A DNA stretch of 64,000 nucleotides from positions 2,418,001 to 2,482,000 of the forward strand of contig NZ_CP119754.1 of assembly GCF_029319185.1 (NCBI RefSeq), given 5' to 3'. The position numbers were made by a program, and so were the translations under genes. Under the pieces are notes generated by a model. It had not been told where the DNA came from, did no database searches, and was given only the letters and a program-made list of their open reading frames with translations. The first letter of the stretch is position 1; each line of letters begins with the position of its first letter. Origin of the DNA: Superficieibacter sp. HKU1 (GTDB lineage: Bacteria; Pseudomonadota; Gammaproteobacteria; Enterobacterales; Enterobacteriaceae). This document shows, piece by piece, positions 34,674 to 42,368 of the stretch.

Positions 34674-36038
34674 ATGAGTGCAAAAAAACGTCTCCTGCAT
34701 CGTTATTTCTCTTTTTTTGCGATCTGTTTTATCGCTATTACTTTACTGGAGCTGGCGTTCGGACAGGTAATGCAACTTGATCAGTCATTCTCACCTCTGC
34801 TTTTTCCGGCGTTGACTATCTTTCTGCTGGTTTTTCATGTCATGGTCGCTGGCTTTATGCTGATGAAATACATGTGCGATAAAAAACACCTCTATCTTGT
34901 CGCTATCGCCTGTGCGTTTGCCGGCTCTGCTATTATGATGCTCGGCACGCTGCGTAGTTTTCCGGCCTGGTTTATGTGTGACGCTACCACTGACGCTAAC
35001 TACAACGATGCCATCATCTTTTTTACTTTCCGTAATATGATGATGGCGATGTTATTTGTCGCTTCTATCGTTTTATTTCGCCAGCAAAAATGGGCTGCGC
35101 GGGGAGCAGGGTTTCATACGATTATCGTTTCAGGAATCGTCTTTTTTACGTTATTAATGTTAACAATGGCGTATCTCTATTCCAGCTATACTCCGCTATT
35201 AAGCGTTTCGCTGGTGGATAATGAAACGCATGCTTTTACCGCATTGTGGAATCACTTTTTCAGCTGGCTATTGGTCGCATTATGGACATTAACATTAATC
35301 ACACTGATACACGTCTCCCAATTAAAGTCTATTTTTTGGTTTAGCGGCGGATTCTTTTGCATCTGTTATATCTTTACCATGATGTTTTTGCTTTCCGATC
35401 GCAATAGTGAGGGACTGGGCTGGTATCAGGCGCGTTTTTTCGAAGCGACCTCAACGTTGTTTATAATCTTCACTTTGCTGTACGACATTTTTAATCTCTA
35501 CCGTGATTCGCAGAATAAATATCTTCATTCGTACCAAAATTCAATTCGCGATCCGCTGACCCGCTTACACAATCGCAGCTATTTTTACGATACCCTGGTC
35601 AAACAACTGACTGAAGCGTCTGCGTTCAGGCCCGTTTCGGTTATCGTCAGCGATCTGGACCATTTCAAGCGCATCAATGACACCTATGGGCATTTGCAGG
35701 GCGATAAAGTCATTCAATTCGTTGCCAGCATCCTGCAACAGTCCATCCGCCAGGATGATGTCGCCGCACGCATTGGCGGTGAAGAGTTTGCTCTGCTTCT
35801 GACCAATACCACCGCTCAGGATGCACAACGTATTGCCGAACGTGTTCGTCTTACCATTGCCGGGCATGATGCCGCGACCAGCCAGCAGCAACTGCCGGAA
35901 CCCATCACGATTTCTCTTGGAGTCTATACCGCTACCCACCCTTCACTCCCTGCCGAAACGTGCGTAGAACGCGCGGACAAGGCAATGTATCGGGCCAAGG
36001 AGGCGGGCCGTAATCAGGTGGTGGTATGGCAAGAGTAA
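34674..36038 (+). CDS. Membrane-bound diguanylate cyclase (GGEEF, with I-site)
   Basis: A 454-residue protein with an N-terminal membrane region of about seven or eight helices (residues ~12-275, resembling MASE4-type sensory domains) and a C-terminal GGDEF domain (about 290-454). The active-site loop is G368-GEEF-372. The substrate/metal motif SDLDHFKRINDTYGH is intact, and the inhibitory I-site is present as R359-x-x-D362, five residues before GGEEF. It should make cyclic di-GMP from two GTP and be feedback-inhibited; there is no EAL domain. I chose ATG 34674, with AGGAA 8 bases before it. It lies between slyB and slyA, which I recall as neighbours in E. coli and Salmonella, so it looks like a lineage-specific insertion. 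The AT-rich upstream gap (34449-34673) probably holds its promoter. Confidence 0.93.
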   Translation: MSAKKRLLHRYFSFFAICFIAITLLELAFGQVMQLDQSFSPLLFPALTIFLLVFHVMVAGFMLMKYMCDKKHLYLVAIACAFAGSAIMMLGTLRSFPAWFMCDATTDANYNDAIIFFTFRNMMMAMLFVASIVLFRQQKWAARGAGFHTIIVSGIVFFTLLMLTMAYLYSSYTPLLSVSLVDNETHAFTALWNHFFSWLLVALWTLTLITLIHVSQLKSIFWFSGGFFCICYIFTMMFLLSDRNSEGLGWYQARFFEATSTLFIIFTLLYDIFNLYRDSQNKYLHSYQNSIRDPLTRLHNRSYFYDTLVKQLTEASAFRPVSVIVSDLDHFKRINDTYGHLQGDKVIQFVASILQQSIRQDDVAARIGGEEFALLLTNTTAQDAQRIAERVRLTIAGHDAATSQQQLPEPITISLGVYTATHPSLPAETCVERADKAMYRAKEAGRNQVVVWQE

Positions 36039-36062
36039 GAGCCTTGCATTATACAAGGCTCT
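36038..36062. terminator. Hairpin between convergent cyclase gene and slyA
   Basis: AGAGCCTTG pairs perfectly with CAAGGCTCT around CATTATA, directly on the stop of the cyclase gene and 5 bases before the slyA stop. No U run on either strand, but the position between convergent genes fits a shared terminator. Confidence 0.55.
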
Positions 36063-36066
36063 GCCT

Positions 36067-36507
36067 TCACCCTTTTGCCTGCAGGTCGATAATATTGTGT
36101 TCCAGACGCTGAATCATGTTAATCAGCGATTCCAGCTCCTCAGGTGAGATCCCTGACAGGATCTCGCCGCGCGTTTTGCTGATTACGCCTTCCATTTCCG
36201 CAATGAGAGGTTCAGCTTTTGCGGTGAGCTTAATACGTTTCGCACGGCGATCGTTTGCACAGGTTTGCCGGGAGATAAGCCCCTTTTCTTCCAGCTGATC
36301 TAACGTACGAACCAGGGATGGCTGCTCAATACCTATCGCTTTTGCCAGCTGAATTTGCGACTGTTCGGGAGGTAGCTGATGTATGTTATGCAGCGTGACC
36401 CAATGTGTCTGCGTTAACTCCAGAGGTTTCAGGCGATGGTCAATCAGAGCCCGCCAGATTCGCACTAAACGTGCCAGGTCGGATCCAAGTGGCGATTCCA
36501 ATTTCAT
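36067..36507 (-). CDS. slyA: MarR-family transcriptional regulator SlyA
   Basis: Winged-helix dimer that counters H-NS silencing and controls envelope and virulence genes. The 146 residues match the family (144 in E. coli). The helix-turn-helix covers QSQIQLAKAIGIEQPSLVRT, and the wing has RRAKRIKL with the conserved DNA-contacting arginines. It is divergent from ydhI, and a perfect SlyA box covers its promoter region. Confidence 0.97.
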   Translation of the reverse strand: MKLESPLGSDLARLVRIWRALIDHRLKPLELTQTHWVTLHNIHQLPPEQSQIQLAKAIGIEQPSLVRTLDQLEEKGLISRQTCANDRRAKRIKLTAKAEPLIAEMEGVISKTRGEILSGISPEELESLINMIQRLEHNIIDLQAKG

Positions 36508-36517
36508 CTCCTTATAA

Positions 36518-36529
36518 TTAGCTTGCTAA
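36518..36529. promoter_or_regulatory. SlyA box at the slyA promoter
   Basis: TTAGCTTGCTAA is the exact reverse complement of the SlyA consensus TTAGCAAGCTAA. It lies 10 bases before the slyA start, which fits the known autoregulation. Confidence 0.85.
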
Positions 36530-36641
36530 GTTATTATACTGATTTTAGAATAGTGTGCAGCATTTGTATTGCCAAAACAAATGCATTGCCGCATTCGCTC
36601 AGGGAATTGCAATGATTTACACTGAGTAAACCGGTGCACCG

Positions 36642-36653
36642 TTTGCAAGCTTA
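36642..36653. promoter_or_regulatory. Second SlyA-like box near ydhI
   Basis: TTTGCAAGCTTA matches 10 of 12 bases of TTAGCAAGCTAA and lies about 50 bases before ydhI. SlyA probably also acts on the divergent ydhIJK operon. Confidence 0.55.
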
Positions 36654-36701
36654 GTTGATGCTGACGAGTCAATACTCATTTACTGCAAAGGATTTCTGCT
36701 C

Positions 36702-36938
36702 GTGGAGTTGATTTTCAATGCTTCAGGATTACTCCTGGAGGATCTGGTGGCTGGTGCATCCATCTACTTTCCCCCACTTTTCAAAGCCGTGATCGTGGGC
36801 TTCATTATCTGGCTTGTTGTTCATCGCCAACTGCGTGACTGGATGTATGCTGGTGACATCTGGCATCCAATGCTGATGGATCTCTCATTGTTTGCGCTGT
36901 CTGTTTGTCTGGCGCTGGTTATCCTTGTCTGGTGGTGA
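36702..36938 (+). CDS. ydhI: DUF1656 inner membrane protein YdhI
   Basis: A 78-residue protein with two hydrophobic segments (DUF1656 family), typically encoded with a membrane fusion protein and a fusaric-acid-resistance-type permease. The start is GTG 36702, giving MELIFNASG; AAGGA lies 9 bases before it and no ATG fits. Length equals E. coli YdhI. It is first in the ydhIJK operon, 4 bases before ydhJ. Confidence 0.92.
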   Translation: MELIFNASGLLLEDLVAGASIYFPPLFKAVIVGFIIWLVVHRQLRDWMYAGDIWHPMLMDLSLFALSVCLALVILVWW

Positions 36939-36942
36939 TGCT

Positions 36943-37806
36943 ATGTCTTTCAAAAAACTAAAATATTTTTCCACCTTACTGGTGGTCGTCGCGGCGGTGG
37001 CGGCAGTGTGGGCGATGTGGAATTTTTATATGCACTCTCCATGGACTCGCGACGGCAAAGTTCGCGCTGAGCAGGTTAATATTACGCCGCAAGTCTCGGG
37101 GACGATCCAGTCCTTAAACGTGGTTGATAACCAGTTTGTTAAGGCCGGCGATGTTCTGTTCCGGATTGATGAAACGCCCTGGCGCATCGCCGTTCTCAAT
37201 GCGCAAGCACAGTTAGCCAAAGCTCGCGCCGATCTTGCTAAAGCCAGCCATGAAGCCAGCCGTCGCCGCAATTTGCCACAAAACTATATCTCAGCAGAAG
37301 ATCTCGACACCGCCAATACGACGGTAGATGCGATGAAAGCAAGCGTGGGGGCGGCTCAGGCAACGCTTGACCACGCCAGGTGGCAACTTGAACAAACCAC
37401 GGTTAAAGCCCCGGTTGATGGCTGGATCACTAATCTCGCGACGCGCGTTGGCAACTATGCTTCCGAGGGCCAGCCGGTTTTTGCTCTGGTCGACAGCCAT
37501 TCGTTTTATGTCATCGGCTATTTTGAAGAGACAAAGCTGCGGCACATTCAGCCGGGAAACGCGGCAAAAATCATTCTCTATAGCAGCGATCAAACGTTAC
37601 AGGGTCACGTTTCCAGTATTGGCAGAGCGATATACGATCAAAGCGTTGAAAGCGACAGCGGACTGGTAGCCGATATCAAGCCCAATATTCCCTGGGTCAG
37701 ACTGGCACAGCGTGTTCCGGTACGAATTGAATTCGATCATCTTCCGCAAGATATCACGCTGGTCTCCGGGACGACGTGCAGCGTGGCGATTGGCGACCAC
37801 AAATGA
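36943..37806 (+). CDS. ydhJ: HlyD/EmrA-type membrane fusion protein YdhJ
   Basis: Periplasmic adaptor of 287 residues with one N-terminal membrane anchor (about residues 8-28), a lipoyl-like half-motif (TPQVSGTIQSLNVVDNQFV), a helical hairpin, and a beta-barrel region. It should link the permease YdhK to an outer-membrane channel as part of an aromatic-acid or drug efflux system (AaeA-like). I chose ATG 36943, 4 bases after ydhI. It overlaps ydhK in ATGA. Confidence 0.93.
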   Translation: MSFKKLKYFSTLLVVVAAVAAVWAMWNFYMHSPWTRDGKVRAEQVNITPQVSGTIQSLNVVDNQFVKAGDVLFRIDETPWRIAVLNAQAQLAKARADLAKASHEASRRRNLPQNYISAEDLDTANTTVDAMKASVGAAQATLDHARWQLEQTTVKAPVDGWITNLATRVGNYASEGQPVFALVDSHSFYVIGYFEETKLRHIQPGNAAKIILYSSDQTLQGHVSSIGRAIYDQSVESDSGLVADIKPNIPWVRLAQRVPVRIEFDHLPQDITLVSGTTCSVAIGDHK

Positions 37807-39818
37807 AGCTTTTGCACCTGTCATGGCAAACGCTGCCCTGGTGTAAAGCCACGTCAGGGCAATGGCGTTATGCGCTGCGAAATACCATGGCGATGTGCCT
37901 GGCACTCAGTATTGCCTACTCTCTTAATCTGGATGAGCCATACTGGGCCATGACGTCTGCGGCGGTGGTTAGCTTTCCCACGGTCGGTGGCGTTATCAGT
38001 AAAAGCTTTGGCCGCATCGCCGGAAGCCTGTTTGGCGCGACAGCCGCGCTGATTATCGCGGGTCATACGCTGGTGGACCCGTGGCTTTTTCTGTTCAGCA
38101 TTTCGGCGTGGATTGCCGTTTGCACCTGCGCCTGCGCCATGTTCAACAACAATGTTACTTATGCTTTTCAGCTTTCTGGTTATACTGCTGCAATCATTGC
38201 GTTCCCGGTAATTAACATTGTCGATGCCACCCAGCTATGGGAAATAGCCCAGGCGCGTGTTTGTGAAGTCATGCTGGGCATTCTGTGCGGCGGTATGATG
38301 ATGATGATCCTGCCCAGTACCTCTGATGGTACTGCGCTGCTGACCGCGCTTAAGAATATGCATGCGCGGCTGCTTGAACACGCAGCCTTGCTCTGGCAGC
38401 AAGACACAACAGATGCCATTCGGACCGCGCACGAAGGGGTGATCCGCCAAATTCTGACCATGAATCTGCTGCGCATTCAGGCATTTTGGAGCCACTACCG
38501 TTTTCGTCGGCAAAATAATCTGCTTAATTACCTTTTGCATCAGCAGTTGCGCATGACCAGCCTTATTTCCAGCCAGCGACGAATGCTGCTGAACTGGCCC
38601 AATCCTCCCGAGAATTTGCAGCAGGTGCTTGGCGATCTGATTCAGGCGCTATCCCGACCGGATGCGGACATCTATACCCTTTCCCGGATTATCGCTCCGC
38701 TCGCGCCGCGTGACCCACAGGATTATCGTCATCATGCCTTCTGGCAGCGATTGCGCTATTTTTGCCGCCTCTATCTGCGCAATAGCCGTTGGTTGCAACG
38801 ACTGGAAAATGCTTCTGCGGTGGCGCAATTTCAGGTCCCTGCCAGCCCGGCACTGGCACGCCATACGGATTATATTGAAGCGCTGTGGAACGGTTTTCGC
38901 GCCTTTGCCGCGCTGTTGATGGTGGGCGCGTGGAGCATCAATACCCAGTGGGATTCAGGCTCGGCGGCGTTGTCGATGACGGCAATCGGCTGCGTGATCT
39001 ACGCAACGGCACCTTCACCGTTTAATTCCCTCACGTTGCTGTTGCGAACCTTGCTGCTCCTGTCGCTTTTTAGTTTCGTGGTTAAATTTGGCCTGATGGT
39101 GCAGATCACCGGGCTGTGGCAATTTCTGCTTTTCCTGTTCCCTCTGTTGACCACCATGCAACTGTTCAAATTACAAATTGCCAGGCAGGCGGGCCTGTGG
39201 GGGCAGTTAATTGTCTTTATGGGATCGTTCATCGCGGTAACCAATCCGCCGGTTTACGATTTCGCCGATTTTCTCAATGATAATATTGCCAAAATACTGG
39301 GTGTTGGCCTGGCGTGGCTGGCCTTCGCCGTGCTCCGCCCCGGTTCAGACGCGCGAAAAAGCCGGCGCCATATTACGGCGTTACGGCGTCACTTTATCGA
39401 TCAGTTGCGCTCGCATCCGACCCGCAGTGAGAATGAATTTGAGTCGCTGGTTTATCACCGTATCAGCCAGCTCAGTACCAGCCAGGACGCGCTGGCGCGG
39501 CGCTGGTTATTACGCTGGGGCGTGGTGCTTCTGAATTGCACGCATGTGGTCTGGCAGCTACGTGAATGGGAGACGCGCTCCGATCCTCTGGCGCGGGTTC
39601 GTGATATTTGCGTTGGCTTGTTGCGCGACGTTATGAGCGAGCGTGGCGTTCAACAACGCCCGCTGGCCGCCACGTTAAAGGAATTACAGCATATTAGTGA
39701 TACTCTCTCACGGCATCACCAGCCTGCCGCCAGAGAACTGGCGGCGATTGTCTGGCGTTTGCAGTGTTCGCTCTCACAGCTGGAAGCGACATCGGACATC
39801 ACCGCGGTTCAGCAATGA
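37803..39818 (+). CDS. ydhK: Aromatic acid exporter-type permease YdhK (FUSC family)
   Basis: A 671-residue inner-membrane protein of the FUSC/AaeB family with two blocks of about five to six helices, each followed by a cytoplasmic region. The conserved LDEPYWAMTSAAVVSFPTVG is near the N-terminus. I chose ATG 37803, which overlaps the ydhJ stop; the frame is open upstream within ydhJ. The substrate is unknown. Its stop abuts the sodC stop on the other strand with no base between them. Confidence 0.94.
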   Translation: MKLLHLSWQTLPWCKATSGQWRYALRNTMAMCLALSIAYSLNLDEPYWAMTSAAVVSFPTVGGVISKSFGRIAGSLFGATAALIIAGHTLVDPWLFLFSISAWIAVCTCACAMFNNNVTYAFQLSGYTAAIIAFPVINIVDATQLWEIAQARVCEVMLGILCGGMMMMILPSTSDGTALLTALKNMHARLLEHAALLWQQDTTDAIRTAHEGVIRQILTMNLLRIQAFWSHYRFRRQNNLLNYLLHQQLRMTSLISSQRRMLLNWPNPPENLQQVLGDLIQALSRPDADIYTLSRIIAPLAPRDPQDYRHHAFWQRLRYFCRLYLRNSRWLQRLENASAVAQFQVPASPALARHTDYIEALWNGFRAFAALLMVGAWSINTQWDSGSAALSMTAIGCVIYATAPSPFNSLTLLLRTLLLLSLFSFVVKFGLMVQITGLWQFLLFLFPLLTTMQLFKLQIARQAGLWGQLIVFMGSFIAVTNPPVYDFADFLNDNIAKILGVGLAWLAFAVLRPGSDARKSRRHITALRRHFIDQLRSHPTRSENEFESLVYHRISQLSTSQDALARRWLLRWGVVLLNCTHVVWQLREWETRSDPLARVRDICVGLLRDVMSERGVQQRPLAATLKELQHISDTLSRHHQPAARELAAIVWRLQCSLSQLEATSDITAVQQ

Positions 39819-40340
39819 TTATTTAATCACGCCGCAGGCGAAACGTGCTCCGCCACCGCCTAAAGGTTCAGGTTTGTCGGACATGTTGTCACCGCCGACG
39901 TGGATCATCAGCGCCTTGCCCTTCACTTCATCAAGCTTTTTCAGACGCGGGGCAATCACAGCCTGAGTAGCTTTACCGTCTTTGTCCACCACCAGCACGG
40001 GCAGATCGCCGGCATGACCATGACCTTCCGGTCCTTCATGTTTACCGGTTTTTTGCGGATCGAGATGTCCACCTGCGGCTTCCGCCGCGCTGGGTTTACC
40101 CTCTTTCATCGCCGGTTCGCAGCTGCCCATGGCGTGAACATGAAAACCACGCTCACCGGGCGGCAACGCTTTAAGATCCGGAGCGAACTCCAGCCCTTTA
40201 TCGGTCTCGCTAATTTTCACTTCGCCGATGGACTGACCAATCCCCTGCGAGGTGACCAGATTCATCTTCACTTCTTCACTTGCGGCCTGGGCGCCGGTAC
40301 AGACAACCAACGCTAAAAGAGCCAGATTGAAACGCTTCAT
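39819..40340 (-). CDS. sodC: Periplasmic Cu,Zn superoxide dismutase SodC
   Basis: A 173-residue periplasmic enzyme with a cleavable signal peptide (about 19 residues, ending VCTGAQA). Metal ligands lie in FHVHAMGSC, HLDPQKTGKHEG and LMIHVGGD, and the disulfide cysteines are present (GSCEP and ARFACG). It converts superoxide to hydrogen peroxide and oxygen at the cell surface. It lies downstream of ydhF on the same strand. Confidence 0.96.
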   Translation of the reverse strand: MKRFNLALLALVVCTGAQAASEEVKMNLVTSQGIGQSIGEVKISETDKGLEFAPDLKALPPGERGFHVHAMGSCEPAMKEGKPSAAEAAGGHLDPQKTGKHEGPEGHGHAGDLPVLVVDKDGKATQAVIAPRLKKLDEVKGKALMIHVGGDNMSDKPEPLGGGGARFACGVIK

Positions 40341-40421
40341 ACGACCTCCGGTAAATTCAGTGTCCGCGATAAGTGTAAACCACGGCCACTGCTTTCACCG
40401 GAAAGTGCTTAAAAGCGTGCG

Positions 40422-41318
40422 TCAGGGCACATCATAACCAAGGGCTGCTTTACGGATGCGGAACCACTGCTGACGAGTCAGTTGCAGTTGCTGAGCGGCG
40501 ATAGCCGAGCGTACGCGCTCGATTTTGCCGGAACCAATAATCGGCAGCGGCTGCGACGGCAAACGCAGGATCCACGCATACACCACCTGCTCAATGCTGT
40601 CAGCACCGACTTCCTGCGCCACGGTCTTCAGCTCATCGCGTAATGGTCTGAACGATTCGTCGTTAAATAAACGCCCGCCGCCCAGACACGACCACGCCAT
40701 TGGCCGAATGCGCAGTTGCTGAAGCTGGTCTAACGTGCCGTCAAGCAGCAACGGCTGGTGCACCGGAGAGATTTCGACCTGATTTGTGGTCAAAGTAAAC
40801 GGCAGGCGCGATTGCAGAAGGGTAAACTGGCGCGGCGTAAAGTTAGATACGCCAAAATGACGCACTTTCCCGCTCTGATGCAGCGCCAGAAAAGCTTCCG
40901 CGACGTCATCCGCGTCCATCAAGGGATCGGGGCGATGGATCAGCAATAAATCCAGACGGTCGGTTGCCAGATTTTTCAGCGACTGTTCGGCACTGCGGAT
41001 AATGTGATCGCTATCGGTGATGTAGTGCCCCAGCGTGTTTTCCGGCCGGGCAGTGATGGCTATCCCGCATTTGGAGACAATTTCCATCTGCTCACGTAAA
41101 TGCGGCGCGAGTTTTAGCGCCTCACCGAACGCGGCTTCACACTGATAGCCACCGTAAATATCGGCATGATCGACGGTCGTTATTCCCAGTTCAAGATGCG
41201 CCTCGATAAAACTGACCAGTTGCTGCGCAGACATTTTCCAGTCCATCAACCGCCAGTAGCCCATCACAAAACGTGAAAATTCCGGCCCTTGTGGAGCCAT
41301 AGTAATACGTTGAACCAT
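40422..41318 (-). CDS. ydhF: Aldo-keto reductase-family oxidoreductase YdhF
   Basis: A 298-residue (beta/alpha)8 NADPH-dependent reductase. The AKR tetrad is visible as D in TTVDHADIYGGY, Y of the same motif, K in IVSKCGI and H in LLIHRPDPLMD. I chose the start MVQRITMAPQ at 41318, as in E. coli. The physiological substrate is unknown. It follows ydhL on the minus strand and precedes sodC. Confidence 0.93.
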   Translation of the reverse strand: MVQRITMAPQGPEFSRFVMGYWRLMDWKMSAQQLVSFIEAHLELGITTVDHADIYGGYQCEAAFGEALKLAPHLREQMEIVSKCGIAITARPENTLGHYITDSDHIIRSAEQSLKNLATDRLDLLLIHRPDPLMDADDVAEAFLALHQSGKVRHFGVSNFTPRQFTLLQSRLPFTLTTNQVEISPVHQPLLLDGTLDQLQQLRIRPMAWSCLGGGRLFNDESFRPLRDELKTVAQEVGADSIEQVVYAWILRLPSQPLPIIGSGKIERVRSAIAAQQLQLTRQQWFRIRKAALGYDVP

Positions 41319-41366
41319 TATGTTTTCCTCAACAAAGAATTTCATCGAGTATACGTAATTACGTTA

Positions 41367-41606
41367 TCAAAAAAGTGAGGGTTGCTGCGGTTCTTCATCG
41401 GAAGTGGGTTTGTTTGCGCGTAATTTACGCAGTAAACGCTGGCGGCAGAGTCGCAGCACCTGCTGTTTTTGCGCATCGCTGAATTGCTGCCAGTTAAAAC
41501 GCTCTTCCCGGCTGCGCATACAGCCGCGACAAAATCCGCGTTCATCCACCTGACAGATGCCACGGCAAGGGCTTTGCAGCGGGAAAAATTCCAGTTGTTC
41601 TGCCAC
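41367..41606 (-). CDS. ydhL: DUF1289 cysteine-rich protein YdhL
   Basis: A 79-residue protein with a DUF1289 motif of four cysteines (CRGICQVDERGFCRGCMRS), probably a metal-binding knuckle; the function is unknown. The start is GTG 41606, giving MAEQLEFF, with GAGGT 5 bases before it; the upstream ATG would add 15 residues with no homology. It is divergent from nemR and near the NemR box. Confidence 0.9.
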   Translation of the reverse strand: MAEQLEFFPLQSPCRGICQVDERGFCRGCMRSREERFNWQQFSDAQKQQVLRLCRQRLLRKLRANKPTSDEEPQQPSLF

Positions 41607-41685
41607 GAATACCTCGCGTATGTGGATAATATAGTTATTGAAGACCCTCATCGCGGAACGCGCAACTTAAAATGACGGGTTGCAT

Positions 41686-41701
41686 TAGACCGACTGGTCT
41701 A
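41686..41701. promoter_or_regulatory. NemR operator
   Basis: TAGACCGACTGGTCTA is a perfect TAGACC-N4-GGTCTA palindrome, the NemR box of E. coli. It lies 13 bases before the nemR start and controls nemRA-gloA, and perhaps ydhL on the other strand. Confidence 0.92.
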
Positions 41702-41714
41702 TTAGAGTAACTGT

Positions 41715-42311
41715 ATGACCAGACATACTGAACATGACACCCGCGAACATATCCTTGCCACTGGCGAGCAGCTTTGTATGCATCGCGGCTTTACCGGCAT
41801 GGGGCTGAGTGAACTGTTGAAGACGGCTGAAGTTCCTAAGGGGTCGTTTTATCACTATTTTCGCTCGAAAGAGGCGTTTGGCGTTGCCATGCTGCACCGG
41901 CATTATGCGGGCTATCAGCAGGCGCTCAATCAGCATTTTTTTAGCGCGCAGGGTTCGTCCCGCGCTCGTGTACTGGCGTGGTATCAGCAAACGATTGAGC
42001 AATTTTGCCAGCATGGCACCATCAGCGGCTGCCTGACGGTAAAACTGTCTGCGGAAGTGTGTGATCTGTCGGAAGATATGCGTGCTGAGATTAACGTCGG
42101 CGTCAGCACGATCATTTCCCTGCTGGCTCGGGCGCTGGAGCAAGGGCGTGAAGAACAGAGCCTGGCCTTTGCAGGTGACGCCCATACCCAGGCGCAGGTG
42201 CTCTACTCTTTATGGCTGGGAGCGAATTTACAGGCCAAGATGTCGCGCAGTGCTGTTCCACTGGAAAGTGCGCTGGCTCATGTTAAAACCATAATTGCAG
42301 CGCCTGCCTAA
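41715..42311 (+). CDS. nemR: TetR-family electrophile/HOCl-sensing repressor NemR
   Basis: A 198-residue TetR-type repressor of nemA and gloA, released by N-ethylmaleimide, methylglyoxal, quinones and hypochlorite. The helix-turn-helix is at about residues 29-48 (MGLSELLKTAEVPKGSFYHYF). The redox pair C106 and K175, which form a sulfenamide in E. coli, are both present, as are C21, C98 and C116. The E. coli cysteines 149 and 153 are replaced by S and A. An intrinsic terminator overlaps its end. Confidence 0.96.
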   Translation: MTRHTEHDTREHILATGEQLCMHRGFTGMGLSELLKTAEVPKGSFYHYFRSKEAFGVAMLHRHYAGYQQALNQHFFSAQGSSRARVLAWYQQTIEQFCQHGTISGCLTVKLSAEVCDLSEDMRAEINVGVSTIISLLARALEQGREEQSLAFAGDAHTQAQVLYSLWLGANLQAKMSRSAVPLESALAHVKTIIAAPA

Positions 42312-42326
42312 TCACAGGCGTTTTTT
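42301..42326 (+). terminator. Intrinsic terminator overlapping the nemR stop
   Basis: CGCCTG pairs with CAGGCG around the nemR stop codon and is followed by TTTTTT. It should cut much of the transcription from nemR into nemA, so nemA level may depend on read-through or on a second promoter. Confidence 0.75.
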
Positions 42327-42341
42327 ATTTCCTTTTTTTCA

Positions 42342-42355
42342 AGACGACCGGTCTA
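42342..42355. promoter_or_regulatory. NemR half-site before nemA
   Basis: AGACGACCGGTCTA carries one intact half-site, GGTCTA, and a degenerate partner, 14 bases before the nemA start. It may be a weaker NemR site for a nemA-proximal promoter. Confidence 0.4.
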
Positions 42356-42368
42356 CTCAGGAGTGAAT

